Assembly (NCBI RefSeq): GCF_040371085.1 | Contig: NZ_JAMBMT010000001.1 | Coordinates: forward strand, 2,852,001-2,916,000 | Length of the DNA: 64,000 nt | Reading direction: 5' to 3' | From: Psychrobacter sp. AH5 | Lineage (GTDB): Bacteria > Pseudomonadota > Gammaproteobacteria > Pseudomonadales > Moraxellaceae | In this document: positions 21,151 to 29,688 of the stretch, one piece after another | How positions within the stretch are numbered: position 1 is the first letter of the stretch | How the letters are laid out: each line of letters opens with the position of its first letter | Notes under the pieces: model-generated | The model's input: the letters and a program-made list of their open reading frames with translations, nothing else | Database searches by the model: none | What the model was told of the DNA's origin: nothing | Made by a program: the position numbers and the translations under genes

Positions 21151-21717
21151 ATGTCTCGCTATTCTCAACAAAAACGGTCTAAGTTGTTATTTAAATTAAA
21201 GCAGACTTTACCACGCTTTGAGCAGCAGTCGCGCGTTTTGACTAAGGGCGAATGTGTGCTGGCACGTTCAGTTTTTGGCGATAGTCTTCACTTGCAAGAT
21301 ATACGTCTAAAAACCGCGTGGTGGGTGCTAAAAAATTATGCCGTTAGCCCTAATGGTCATATCTATTTTCATCCTAGCAACTGGATAAGCGATTTTAGCC
21401 AAGCGCCTTTAGGCAAAAAAAGCTGGCTGATCCATGAGCTCACTCATGTTTGGCAATGGCAACAAGGGCTAAAAGTAGTACGCGGCGCGGTCCTTAATCG
21501 CCGTTATCGCTATCATTTAAAAGCCGATAAACCCTTTTTTAATTATGGTATCGAGCAACAAGCAAGAATGGTACAAGATTACTTTATACGGCGTCAGCTA
21601 GGACAACCTTGTCAAGATTTGGCTGCTTGTATTCCTTTTTTGGCGGCTACTCCTAGAGATTTTAGTGCCAACAACAATAGCAACAGCAACAACAGCGATA
21701 GTGCGTTCAAGCTTTAG
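21151..21717 (+). CDS. HExxH-motif protein, predicted zinc-binding, Vgr-related family
   Basis: 188 residues, soluble, rich in basic residues. The motif HELTHVWQ (H95, E96, H99) is the zinc-binding signature of gluzincin-like metallopeptidases, and GIEQQARMV about 40 residues later offers a third ligand. Proteins of this type are often labelled Rhs/Vgr-related because of similarity to segments near type VI secretion genes, but no secretion gene is near here. Catalytic activity is unproven. The tail is an Asn/Ser repeat (NNNSNSNNSDS) encoded by AAC/AGC triplets. No signal peptide is seen. Confidence 0.7.
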   Translation: MSRYSQQKRSKLLFKLKQTLPRFEQQSRVLTKGECVLARSVFGDSLHLQDIRLKTAWWVLKNYAVSPNGHIYFHPSNWISDFSQAPLGKKSWLIHELTHVWQWQQGLKVVRGAVLNRRYRYHLKADKPFFNYGIEQQARMVQDYFIRRQLGQPCQDLAACIPFLAATPRDFSANNNSNSNNSDSAFKL

Positions 21718-21880
21718 CCTTCAGCTTACGATTGATAATCGCTATGATTAAGACGATTAAGTCTTTTATAATTAGAAATACACTCCGCGCTAACAAGGAA
21801 CAAGTTAGTAAAGCAAAATAGTGGTTTTAGACGCTACTTAGCTATGAGATTTGCGCTGTTAATTAAGGATATATTTTCTG

Positions 21881-22909
21881 ATGTTTAATTTATTACTCTT
21901 TAAGTTTGAGGCTAACGCTGATAATAATCATAAATTACAAACCCACTCTATTGGCGATACAAGCAACAAGGCGGCGAGTCGCTCTAAAGCCTATTATCGT
22001 CAGTCGCTTAATGTATCGGTAGCTCTAATATTAGCAACCTCGCTACTAGCTGGCTGTCAACCCCCATCTTCGGCAGAAAATGAAGCGGCTCAAACTGAAG
22101 AGCAACTGGCGCAAGAGGCAGAAACAGTGGTAAAAAGCGATTCAGCCGCCGCGCATATAAAGCAGCTACAACCAGTATATGTAGAGCAGATGCAAAGGCT
22201 ACAACGCCGATTGCAAGCAGAGTATGAGTCCTTGCAGGCCGCTGATATGACCACTAGCGATACTGATCTGTTACTTAACGATACGAATGGCACTGAAGCT
22301 ACCGAAACCATCAATACTACCGGTGCCAATCAGTCGAAAACCGCTATTAGCAGCTCTGAGCCAAACCTTACTAAGACGGACTCTACTAGCAAAGCTAATA
22401 ATGGAGTCGATAATGATAACGCTAAAAGCACTTTAAATGACATAAGTACTGAAGCGGACTTATCTGCTAGCACAGAAGTTGGCGCACGTGATTTGACGGT
22501 ATTGAGACGTATTAGTGCCGAACCGCGAGAAACCACTATCTTGACAGAAAAGCAAATCATCGATAGTTATCAGCGCACTATTGACGCTCTTTATCAGCCA
22601 GCCTCAAAGCCTCTTAATAGTGAAGAGACGGATACCTTAATCAATATCGCCGCGCTAATACCGCAGTTGTTTGAGCATCCTGAGCTTGCCGATAGATTAA
22701 ACGCCAAAAGTCCGGCGCTGGCTCGACTTATTGTGCAGCACCAGATTTGGGAGCAAATCGAAGCGCGTCAAGCCAGTTATATGCAAGAGATGAAAATCGC
22801 TCAGCAGCAAGAATTTGAGAGCTTGATGGCCAAATTTAATGAAACCATCAAAGACTATGATGAACAAATAGCAAAATATGAGCAGACGCTAAAAGAGTTT
22901 GAACAATGA
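21881..22909 (+). CDS. Predicted lipoprotein with low-complexity region, unknown function
   Basis: 342 residues. A lipobox SLLAGC ends a hydrophobic signal (LNVSVALILATSLLAGC), so the mature chain would begin at Cys59 and be lipid-anchored. The region before the signal is unusually long (about 42 residues) and no later start codon is available. After the Cys comes an acidic, Thr/Ser/Asn-rich segment (about 65-205), then a helical domain, ending in a coiled-coil-like heptad stretch with repeated Gln/Glu/Lys (KFNETIKDYDEQIAKYEQ). I recognise no family. AAGGA lies upstream of the ATG, and a terminator follows. Confidence 0.65.
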   Translation: MFNLLLFKFEANADNNHKLQTHSIGDTSNKAASRSKAYYRQSLNVSVALILATSLLAGCQPPSSAENEAAQTEEQLAQEAETVVKSDSAAAHIKQLQPVYVEQMQRLQRRLQAEYESLQAADMTTSDTDLLLNDTNGTEATETINTTGANQSKTAISSSEPNLTKTDSTSKANNGVDNDNAKSTLNDISTEADLSASTEVGARDLTVLRRISAEPRETTILTEKQIIDSYQRTIDALYQPASKPLNSEETDTLINIAALIPQLFEHPELADRLNAKSPALARLIVQHQIWEQIEARQASYMQEMKIAQQQEFESLMAKFNETIKDYDEQIAKYEQTLKEFEQ

Positions 22910-22947
22910 GCAGTCATTAGCTTTATTTGATAAATGCTTGAGCATAA

Positions 22948-22976
22948 AAAATCCTGCACATTGGCAGGATTTTTTG
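22948..22976. terminator. Bidirectional terminator between the lipoprotein gene and gltA
   Basis: ATCCTGC pairs with GCAGGAT around a 6-nt loop, with A and T runs on the two sides. It lies between convergent stops. Confidence 0.85.
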
Positions 22977-22996
22977 AAACTTATAACGACTGCTGC

Positions 22997-24292
22997 TTAT
23001 TTGCGGTCTTCAACTTTGACAAAATCGCGATGCGTAGGGCCTGTGTATAACTGACGTGGGCGACCGATTTTGAACGGTGCGCTATGCATCTCGATCCAAT
23101 GACTGATCCAACCAGAGGTACGAGCCAATGAGAAGATAACGGTAAACATTGAGGTTGGAATACCGATAGCTTTTAGGATAATGCCAGAGTAAAAATCAAC
23201 GTTTGGATACAGATTACGCTCGATGAAGAACGGATCTTCTAAAGCGATTCTTTCAAGCTCCATAGCTAGCTCAAGCTTAGGATCATCAATACCTAGCGCT
23301 TCTAACACTTCATCGCATGCTTTTTTGAGGACTTGAGCACGTGGATCGAAGTTTTTGTAGACACGGTGACCAAAGCCCATTAGTTTGACTTCACGGCTTT
23401 TCACTTTTTCCATGAACTCTGGAACATTCTCAACTGAACCGATCTCATCTAGCATCTCAAGTACTGCTTCGTTAGCGCCGCCATGAGATGGACCCCAAAG
23501 GGCGGCGATACCAGCAGCGATACAAGCATAAGGGTTTGCGCCAGTAGAGCCGGCTAGGCGTACTGTAGAGGTCGAAGCGTTTTGTTCGTGATCGGCATGC
23601 AAAGTAAAGATTTTGTCCATGGCATCAGCAAGGATTGGGTTTACTTTGTAATCGACATCAGCAGGAGTGGCAAACATCATGTATAAGAAGTTCTCAGCGT
23701 AGCTAAAGTCGTTACGCGGATACATGAACGGTTCGCCCTGTGAGTACTTATAGCTCATAGCCGCAAGCGTTGGCATTTTTGCGATCAGACGAATAGCGGT
23801 GATCTCGCGATGATCTTCATCGCTAACGTCTAGTTTATCATGATAAAAGGCCGATAAAGCGCCAACCACACCGACCATAATAGCCATTGGATGCGCGTCG
23901 CGGCGGAAACCTTCAAAGAATTTACGTAACTGATCATGAACGCCGGTATGCTTACGAATCTTATCAAAGAAATCCGCTTTTTGTTCACTGTTTGGTAGCT
24001 CGCCATGAATAAGCGCGTATGCGACTTCTAAGTATTCAGCGTTGTTGGCTAACTGATCGATAGGGTAGCCGCGGTATAGTAGCTCGCCTTTACCACCATC
24101 GATAAAGGTAATTTTTGACTCAACAGGGGCTGTTACTTTAAAGCCAGGATCATAAGACCAAAAACCTGAATCTTGTAATTCGGCAATATCTATAACAGGA
24201 CGACCCAAAGTGCCCTGAATAATAGGAAGTTGGTATTCCTTACCATTTGCGGTTAGTTTGGCTTCATTATTTGACTTAATGTTGTCAGCCAT
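22997..24292 (-). CDS. gltA: Citrate synthase
   Basis: 431 residues, the size of the hexameric type II enzyme of Gram-negative bacteria. Active-site segments are intact: [29 protein letters not shown] and [10 protein letters not shown] carry the catalytic His, His and Asp. It condenses acetyl-CoA with oxaloacetate as the first TCA step. GAGAGGAAATT precedes the ATG. It diverges from the sdh-suc genes across 1 kb, so both sides of the cycle can be controlled from one regulatory region. Confidence 0.97.
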   Translation of the reverse strand: MADNIKSNNEAKLTANGKEYQLPIIQGTLGRPVIDIAELQDSGFWSYDPGFKVTAPVESKITFIDGGKGELLYRGYPIDQLANNAEYLEVAYALIHGELPNSEQKADFFDKIRKHTGVHDQLRKFFEGFRRDAHPMAIMVGVVGALSAFYHDKLDVSDEDHREITAIRLIAKMPTLAAMSYKYSQGEPFMYPRNDFSYAENFLYMMFATPADVDYKVNPILADAMDKIFTLHADHEQNASTSTVRLAGSTGANPYACIAAGIAALWGPSHGGANEAVLEMLDEIGSVENVPEFMEKVKSREVKLMGFGHRVYKNFDPRAQVLKKACDEVLEALGIDDPKLELAMELERIALEDPFFIERNLYPNVDFYSGIILKAIGIPTSMFTVIFSLARTSGWISHWIEMHSAPFKIGRPRQLYTGPTHRDFVKVEDRK

Positions 24293-25320
24293 AATTTCCT
24301 CTCCATTGTATTAGCTTGTTAATGTGAAATTGACGCCAGTGATGACATCATAACGTTTTGAATCGTTCCTGACCAAAAACTTGCCGTCATAGCAAAAAAT
24401 ACAAAGCAAACCCTCAGTCTAAACGAGTTGACCAAAAAGACGTTTCTAAAATTAACTACTGCATTATTTGAGCTATATTAGCAGTAATTTAGTAAGAGTT
24501 GAAAAGACTTTTATCAGCAAGCGCCCATTTTATAGGCATTTAAGACAGCTGCAAGGATTATAAGTTGTATCAAAATATGTCCAATCTGTAATTTGAGGTA
24601 AATTTAGCGTTTTGCTAAGACTAGAATAATGCAGACTAACTGCAAAAAAACGCCATTAAGAAATAAGTAACATCATAAAACAGTTAGGTTGTCGAGCCTC
24701 GTAACAAAGATAGATAAACGGGCAAAAACATACCCTCTATAGCGGTAGACTAAAAGGCTAAATTTATTTTACAGAGCAGAGCCTCTCAGTATCGACATTT
24801 ATCTAAGCATTATGATATTGCTATGAGTTAGGTTTTTGTGAAAATAACAACAATAGTCACTATTTAGGGGATAAATTTGTAATTAGTCGTCAGGCATTTT
24901 ATAATTGGCACAATTTAACTGGCATAAGCTTTGTTAATGTTGGTGCACGCTTATCGAGATTAGCTATCCGTAATAAGGTTTACTAATGTTTTGTTACGAT
25001 TAAGACGCTAATTTAAAGGTTTAAAAGCGTTTAAGACTTGAATGTTATTGTTATTTATTCTATTTTTAGAATGGTGATCGTGAAGTTGTTCTTAATAAAG
25101 ATGACCTTAAGTGTTATCTTTTTTTACGTTTTTAAATAATCGTAAGAGCAGCTCAACCATAATCAGACTATTATGTTTAACAATCACAATGTAACGTGCA
25201 TTTAGCAAAGTCAGCTAGCTCTTCCTTATTTTATTCGTTCTACGTAGTGTTAAGTGCGTTTGTTAGACGATTAGCAAACCATAAGCAGCTACTAGATATA
25301 ACCGTAAAAGGATGCCCGCT
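24293..25320. other. Long gene-free divergent regulatory interval between gltA and sdhC
   Basis: About 1.03 kb of AT-rich DNA with no convincing ORF on either strand (the longest minus-strand frame here runs across sdhC). On the minus strand TTGGTC and TATGAT with 18-bp spacing near 24347-24376 could be the gltA promoter. On the plus strand a better match lies at 24877. I see no tRNA and no clear repeat. The length leaves room for long 5' leaders, regulator sites or a small RNA, none of which I can identify directly. Confidence 0.6.
24877..24905 (+). promoter_or_regulatory. Candidate promoter for the sdh operon
   Basis: TTGTAA and a perfect TATAAT are separated by 17 bp. Transcription from here would give sdhC a leader of roughly 410 nt. 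Confidence 0.35.
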
Positions 25321-25701
25321 GTGAAAAGCAACCGACCTATTGATCTGCCTTTAAGCCAAGTGATTACCATAAATGCTAAGTCACCGATTGCAATTGCTTC
25401 GATTATGCATCGTATCTCTGGCATTGTGCTGTTTTTACTTATCCCTGTCATGCTTTGGTTATTACAGACCTCTTTGGCTTCGCCTGAGAGCTTTGCAACC
25501 GTGTTTGATAATGTGTTAGTGCGTTTTGTAGCATGGATCTTTGTAGCTGCCATCTCTTATCACTTCGTAATGGGTGTAAAGCATCTACTTGCTGATGTAG
25601 GAATGCACGAAGAGCTAAAATCAGGTCGCACTGCGGCAGTGGTTAGCTTTGTGATTGCAGCGATTCTAATTGTCGCGTCATTTGTATGGGTGATGTTCTA
25701 A
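25321..25701 (+). CDS. sdhC: Succinate dehydrogenase cytochrome b556 subunit
   Basis: About 126 residues with three membrane helices. SIMHRISGI carries the quinone/heme-site signature and HFVMGVKHLLAD follows in helix two. I prefer the GTG at 25321: the AAAAGGA site at 25306-25311 is 9 nt upstream of it but directly abuts the alternative ATG at 25312. It anchors the flavoprotein and iron-sulphur subunits in the inner membrane with SdhD and helps bind heme b and ubiquinone. Its stop overlaps the sdhD start by one base (TAATG). Confidence 0.93.
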   Translation: MKSNRPIDLPLSQVITINAKSPIAIASIMHRISGIVLFLLIPVMLWLLQTSLASPESFATVFDNVLVRFVAWIFVAAISYHFVMGVKHLLADVGMHEELKSGRTAAVVSFVIAAILIVASFVWVMF

Positions 25702-26087
25702 TGATAAAAAATAATTCAGGAGTAAAAAGCGCTACTGGTCTTACCGGTTCAGGCTCACGCGATTGGGTAGTACAGCGCTTTGGTGCCGTAGTACTAGCTA
25801 CTTATAGCTTAGTATTACTAGGATATTTTTTGACTCATAGCGGTGTAGGCTATGTGGAATGGTCTGCCTTTATTACTAGCTTACCTATGCGTTTATTCAG
25901 TTTAGTCGCCATTATTGCGCTAGCAGGACATGCTTGGGTAGGTATTTGGACGGTTTTGACCGACTATGTCAAATCAAGCGGACTGCGTTTATTATTACAA
26001 GCCTTGATGGTAGCCGCTATTTTGGTTTACGTATTTTGGGGCATCATGATATTTTGGGGCAATGGCTTCGGAGTTATCGCCGTATAA
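25701..26087 (+). CDS. sdhD: Succinate dehydrogenase membrane anchor subunit
   Basis: 128 residues with three membrane helices. RDWVVQRFGAVVLATYSL at the N terminus and GHAWVGIWTVLTDYVK with the heme-ligand His are typical. The start overlaps the sdhC stop by one base, which points to translational coupling. A 280-bp gap without visible features separates it from sdhA, which is longer than in most sdh operons. Confidence 0.93.
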   Translation: MIKNNSGVKSATGLTGSGSRDWVVQRFGAVVLATYSLVLLGYFLTHSGVGYVEWSAFITSLPMRLFSLVAIIALAGHAWVGIWTVLTDYVKSSGLRLLLQALMVAAILVYVFWGIMIFWGNGFGVIAV

Positions 26088-26367
26088 TTTTTTGGGCAAC
26101 TTTTAGACAAAGTGGTGGGTCAGCTGGATAGTTTTAAGGTTTTTGATACTTTGCTAAATAACTTAGTTATGACAGCAGCGCCCACGCTCTAAAAACCGTT
26201 TGGTCAGATTTAATGCTTTAAAAACCGTAGGTTAATAACCATATAACTGACACGGATACTTATATTTTAATCTTATAACAGATAGTAGATAGCCCTTGTA
26301 GTTACTTCGCTGGCACCCTGTATAGATAAAACAGGCGCGAGCATAAACCGGCATTAGGAAAATCATA

Positions 26368-28218
26368 ATGGCAACAAGACAAGATAATACTATTAGCAAC
26401 ATCAAAACCCTTAATTACGATGCGGTTATCGTTGGCGGTGGTGGTTCAGGTATGCGTGCCTCTTTGCAATTAGCTGAAGCAGGTATGAATGTTGCGGTCA
26501 TCACCAAAGTATTCCCAACACGCTCTCATACTGTTGCCGCTCAGGGCGGTATTGGTGCAAGCCTTGGTAATATGAGTAATGATAACTGGCATTTCCACTT
26601 TTATGACACTGTAAAAGGCTCAGACTGGTTAGGCGATCAAGACGCTATTGAATATATGTGCCGCGAAGCGCCAAAAGTCGTTTATGAGCTTGAGCACATG
26701 GGTATGCCTTTTGACCGTAACGAAGACGGTACTATTTATCAGCGTCCTTTTGGTGGTCATACTTCAAACTATGGCGAAAAAGCAGTACAACGTGCTTGTG
26801 CGGCGGCTGATAGAACCGGTCACGCGTTATTGCATACTTTATATCAAAAAAACCTAGAGCAAGGAACTCAGTTCTTTATTGAGTGGATTGCGCTAGATTT
26901 GATTAAAGACGAAGACGGCAATATCAATGGTGTTGTCGCTCTTGAACAAGAAACAGGCACGGTAGCTGTTTTCCAATCGCCGATTACAGTACTAGCTACT
27001 GGCGGCGCGGGTCGTATCTTTGCAGCTTCCACTAATGCTTATATCAATACTGGTGACGGTATCGGTATGGCAGTGCGTGCAGGTGTCCCATTACAAGATA
27101 TGGAGTTTTGGCAATTTCACCCAACCGGTGTCGCCGGAGCTGGCGTACTATTGACCGAAGGGTGCCGCGGTGAAGGTGCTATCTTGCGTAATAAAGATGG
27201 CGAAGCCTTTATGGAGCGTTACGCCCCAACGGTTAAAGATTTGGCACCGCGTGATTTGGTTTCTCGCTCAATGGACCAAGAGATCAAAGAAGGTCGCGGC
27301 TGTGGACCAAATGGCGATTATATCGTTATGGATATGACCCATTTAGGTGTTGATACCATTATGAAGCGTTTGCCATCGGTATTTGAGATCGGTAAAAACT
27401 TTGCTAACGTCGATATCACCAAAGAGCCTATCCCAGTTATTCCAACCATTCACTACATGATGGGCGGGATTCCGACGACTATTCATGGTCAGGTCATCAC
27501 TCCTAATCTTGAAGCGGGTCCTAATGAAGAGGGCTTATATGCCGAAGGAACCATCGTCAAAGGTTTGTATGCTATCGGTGAGTGTGCTTGCGTTAGTGTC
27601 CACGGTGCTAACCGTTTAGGCACCAACTCGTTACTGGATTTGGTTGTCTTTGGCCGCGCTGCTGGTAAGCATATCGTTGATGAATATCATCATAACGATC
27701 ATAACTACAAGCCACTTGATACTCACGTCTTAGACTTTACCGTTAGCCGTTTGAATAAGCTTCAACAGTCAACAGAAGGTTATAACGCTCAAGATGTGGC
27801 TGATGAGATCCGCGCTATTATGCAAAAGCACGCTAGTGTGTTCCGTACGCAAGCGATGATGGACGAAGGCGTTGAGAAGCTTTTGGCTTTAGGTGAGAAG
27901 ATTGACAATATTCATCTTGCCGACAAGTCGCAGGTCTTTAACACTGCTCGTATCGAAGCTTTTGAGGTAATCAATTTATACGAAGTAGCCAAAGCAACAA
28001 TGATCTCAGCAGCTGCTCGTCATGAGAGCCGCGGTGCTCATAGTGTAGCGGATTATGACCGTCCTGAAGATGATGATTATGCGCCAAACGGCCGTAATGA
28101 CCATGACTGGATGAAGCATACCATTTGGTACTCTGATGATAACCGTATTATTTATAAGCCAGTACGTAAAGTTCCATTGACGGTTGATTATATCGAACCA
28201 AAAGTTCGCGTTTACTAA
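26368..28218 (+). CDS. sdhA: Succinate dehydrogenase flavoprotein subunit
   Basis: 616 residues. DAVIVGGGGSGMRASL binds the FAD dinucleotide and RSHTVAAQGG holds His54, the residue that carries covalent FAD. The active-site stretch QFHPTGVAGAGVLLTEGCRGEG and HGANRLGTNSLLDLVVFG are intact. It oxidises succinate to fumarate on the cytoplasmic face of complex II. AGGAAAATCATA precedes the ATG. Confidence 0.97.
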   Translation: MATRQDNTISNIKTLNYDAVIVGGGGSGMRASLQLAEAGMNVAVITKVFPTRSHTVAAQGGIGASLGNMSNDNWHFHFYDTVKGSDWLGDQDAIEYMCREAPKVVYELEHMGMPFDRNEDGTIYQRPFGGHTSNYGEKAVQRACAAADRTGHALLHTLYQKNLEQGTQFFIEWIALDLIKDEDGNINGVVALEQETGTVAVFQSPITVLATGGAGRIFAASTNAYINTGDGIGMAVRAGVPLQDMEFWQFHPTGVAGAGVLLTEGCRGEGAILRNKDGEAFMERYAPTVKDLAPRDLVSRSMDQEIKEGRGCGPNGDYIVMDMTHLGVDTIMKRLPSVFEIGKNFANVDITKEPIPVIPTIHYMMGGIPTTIHGQVITPNLEAGPNEEGLYAEGTIVKGLYAIGECACVSVHGANRLGTNSLLDLVVFGRAAGKHIVDEYHHNDHNYKPLDTHVLDFTVSRLNKLQQSTEGYNAQDVADEIRAIMQKHASVFRTQAMMDEGVEKLLALGEKIDNIHLADKSQVFNTARIEAFEVINLYEVAKATMISAAARHESRGAHSVADYDRPEDDDYAPNGRNDHDWMKHTIWYSDDNRIIYKPVRKVPLTVDYIEPKVRVY

Positions 28219-28393
28219 TTCGTTATTAGTTGAACTTTACTGGCACTAATAGCTATAAAAGCGTTAGTGCCGCAAAATTATATTTTTAGTTGTTTTATGC
28301 CGATTACTGCCAGCTACAAGTTACTATCAAGGCTTACGCTAAGATAATGAAGTGCTTGTATGCCAGCCATCACTAAGTGTGGAGTTTAGCAAT

Positions 28394-29104
28394 ATGAGCC
28401 GAGGTACTCGCACCATCGAAATCTATCGCTACGATCCTGACAAGGACGCAGCGCCGCGCATGCAAACTTATACGATTGAGCTATTAGAGTCTGATCGTAT
28501 GTTGCTTGACTTACTATTACGTTTAAAGAAAGAAGATGAAACCATCACTTTCCGCCGTTCATGCCGCGAAGGCATTTGTGGCTCTGACGGTATGAATATC
28601 AATGGTAAAAACGGCTTAGCATGTCTCATTAACATGAATACGCTACCCGAAAAAATCACTATCCGGCCGCTACCTGGCTTGCCTGTGGTACGTGATTTAG
28701 TAGTAGATATGAATCAGTTCTACGAGCAGTACGAAAAAGTACATCCTTATCTGATCAATGATCAGCCAGCGCCGCCAACGGAGCGTTTGCAGTCTCCTGA
28801 GCAGCGTGAGCAGCTAAATGGTCTGTATGAATGTATTCTTTGTGCTTGTTGTTCAACCAGCTGCCCTTCGTTTTGGTGGAACCCTGATAAGTTCTTAGGT
28901 CCATCAGCATTACTACATGCTTATCGCTTTGTAGCCGATAGCCGTGATAATGATACGCAAGCTCGTTTGGCGCGTTTGGACGATCCGTTTAGTTTATTCC
29001 GTTGCCGCGGTATCATGAACTGCGTATCGGTTTGTCCAAAAGGTCTGAACCCAACCAAAGCTATCGGTCATTTACGTAATATGTTGATTGATCAAGCAGG
29101 TTAA
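28394..29104 (+). CDS. sdhB: Succinate dehydrogenase iron-sulphur subunit
   Basis: 236 residues from the ATG at 28394, the usual size; an in-frame ATG at 28352 would add 14 residues. All three cluster motifs are present: the 2Fe-2S loop (SCREGICGSDGMNINGKNGL), the 4Fe-4S set CILCACCSTSCP and the 3Fe-4S set CRGIMNCVSVCPKGLNP. It passes electrons from SdhA to ubiquinone. A terminator follows, closing the sdhCDAB unit. Confidence 0.96.
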   Translation: MSRGTRTIEIYRYDPDKDAAPRMQTYTIELLESDRMLLDLLLRLKKEDETITFRRSCREGICGSDGMNINGKNGLACLINMNTLPEKITIRPLPGLPVVRDLVVDMNQFYEQYEKVHPYLINDQPAPPTERLQSPEQREQLNGLYECILCACCSTSCPSFWWNPDKFLGPSALLHAYRFVADSRDNDTQARLARLDDPFSLFRCRGIMNCVSVCPKGLNPTKAIGHLRNMLIDQAG

Positions 29105-29134
29105 CTCTAAGCCAATAGCTTTTATAAGTCACAA

Positions 29135-29168
29135 AAAAACACCGTCTTAGGTTAAGGCGGTGTTTTTC
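29135..29168 (+). terminator. Rho-independent terminator after sdhB
   Basis: AAACACCGTCTTA pairs with TAAGGCGGTGTTT around a short loop (one G-T pair) and is followed by T residues. Confidence 0.88.
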
Positions 29169-29688
29169 GTTTACTAGTATTGGATGCAAAGTAGAAAGAT
29201 AATCACAAACTAGCCATAAAAATCTGCTGACAAAAATGCTATTATAGGCACTTTATTAATTAGCAGTCGTTTAATATGTGTATTTGACCTAGTTAGCGCT
29301 GTTATTAATACTAATAGCTAAGTTGCAAGCGTTAAAGTAGCATAGCTAGTAATAGTGAATATTCATTACATAAATACCTAGTATTGAACAAACAAACTAT
29401 GGTGAGTAATTTTGCCATGTTACCCTAGATAGCAATGCATGTTGAGAGCAAAAAGTAACACTCGTTGACATCATTTATTAACTTATTAGTATTTTTACTG
29501 TTATTAAATTTAGTTTTATGACAAGGATGTGGTTATGGCTAAAGTCAGTATATATAAATTGTTGTTATCAAACGACTAAGATAATAATACTGAGCGTTCA
29601 CAAATAGTTGATAAACATTTAACTGCCTAAATAATTATAAGTATCACTAGCAAATTCCATTCATTTATCTATGAAATAGACGATTATT
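29169..29688. other. Gene-free interval upstream of sucA
   Basis: 520 bp of AT-rich DNA between the sdh terminator and sucA with no plausible ORF. It contains one good promoter candidate (listed separately) and nothing else I can identify. Confidence 0.5.
29465..29492 (+). promoter_or_regulatory. Candidate promoter for sucAB
   Basis: A perfect TTGACA is followed after 16 bp by TAGTAT. It would start an RNA with a leader of about 190 nt before sucA. Confidence 0.4.

Noticed and set aside
25263..25553. 96-codon frame antisense to sdhC
   Set aside because: It overlaps the clearly identified sdhC and has no recognisable features.
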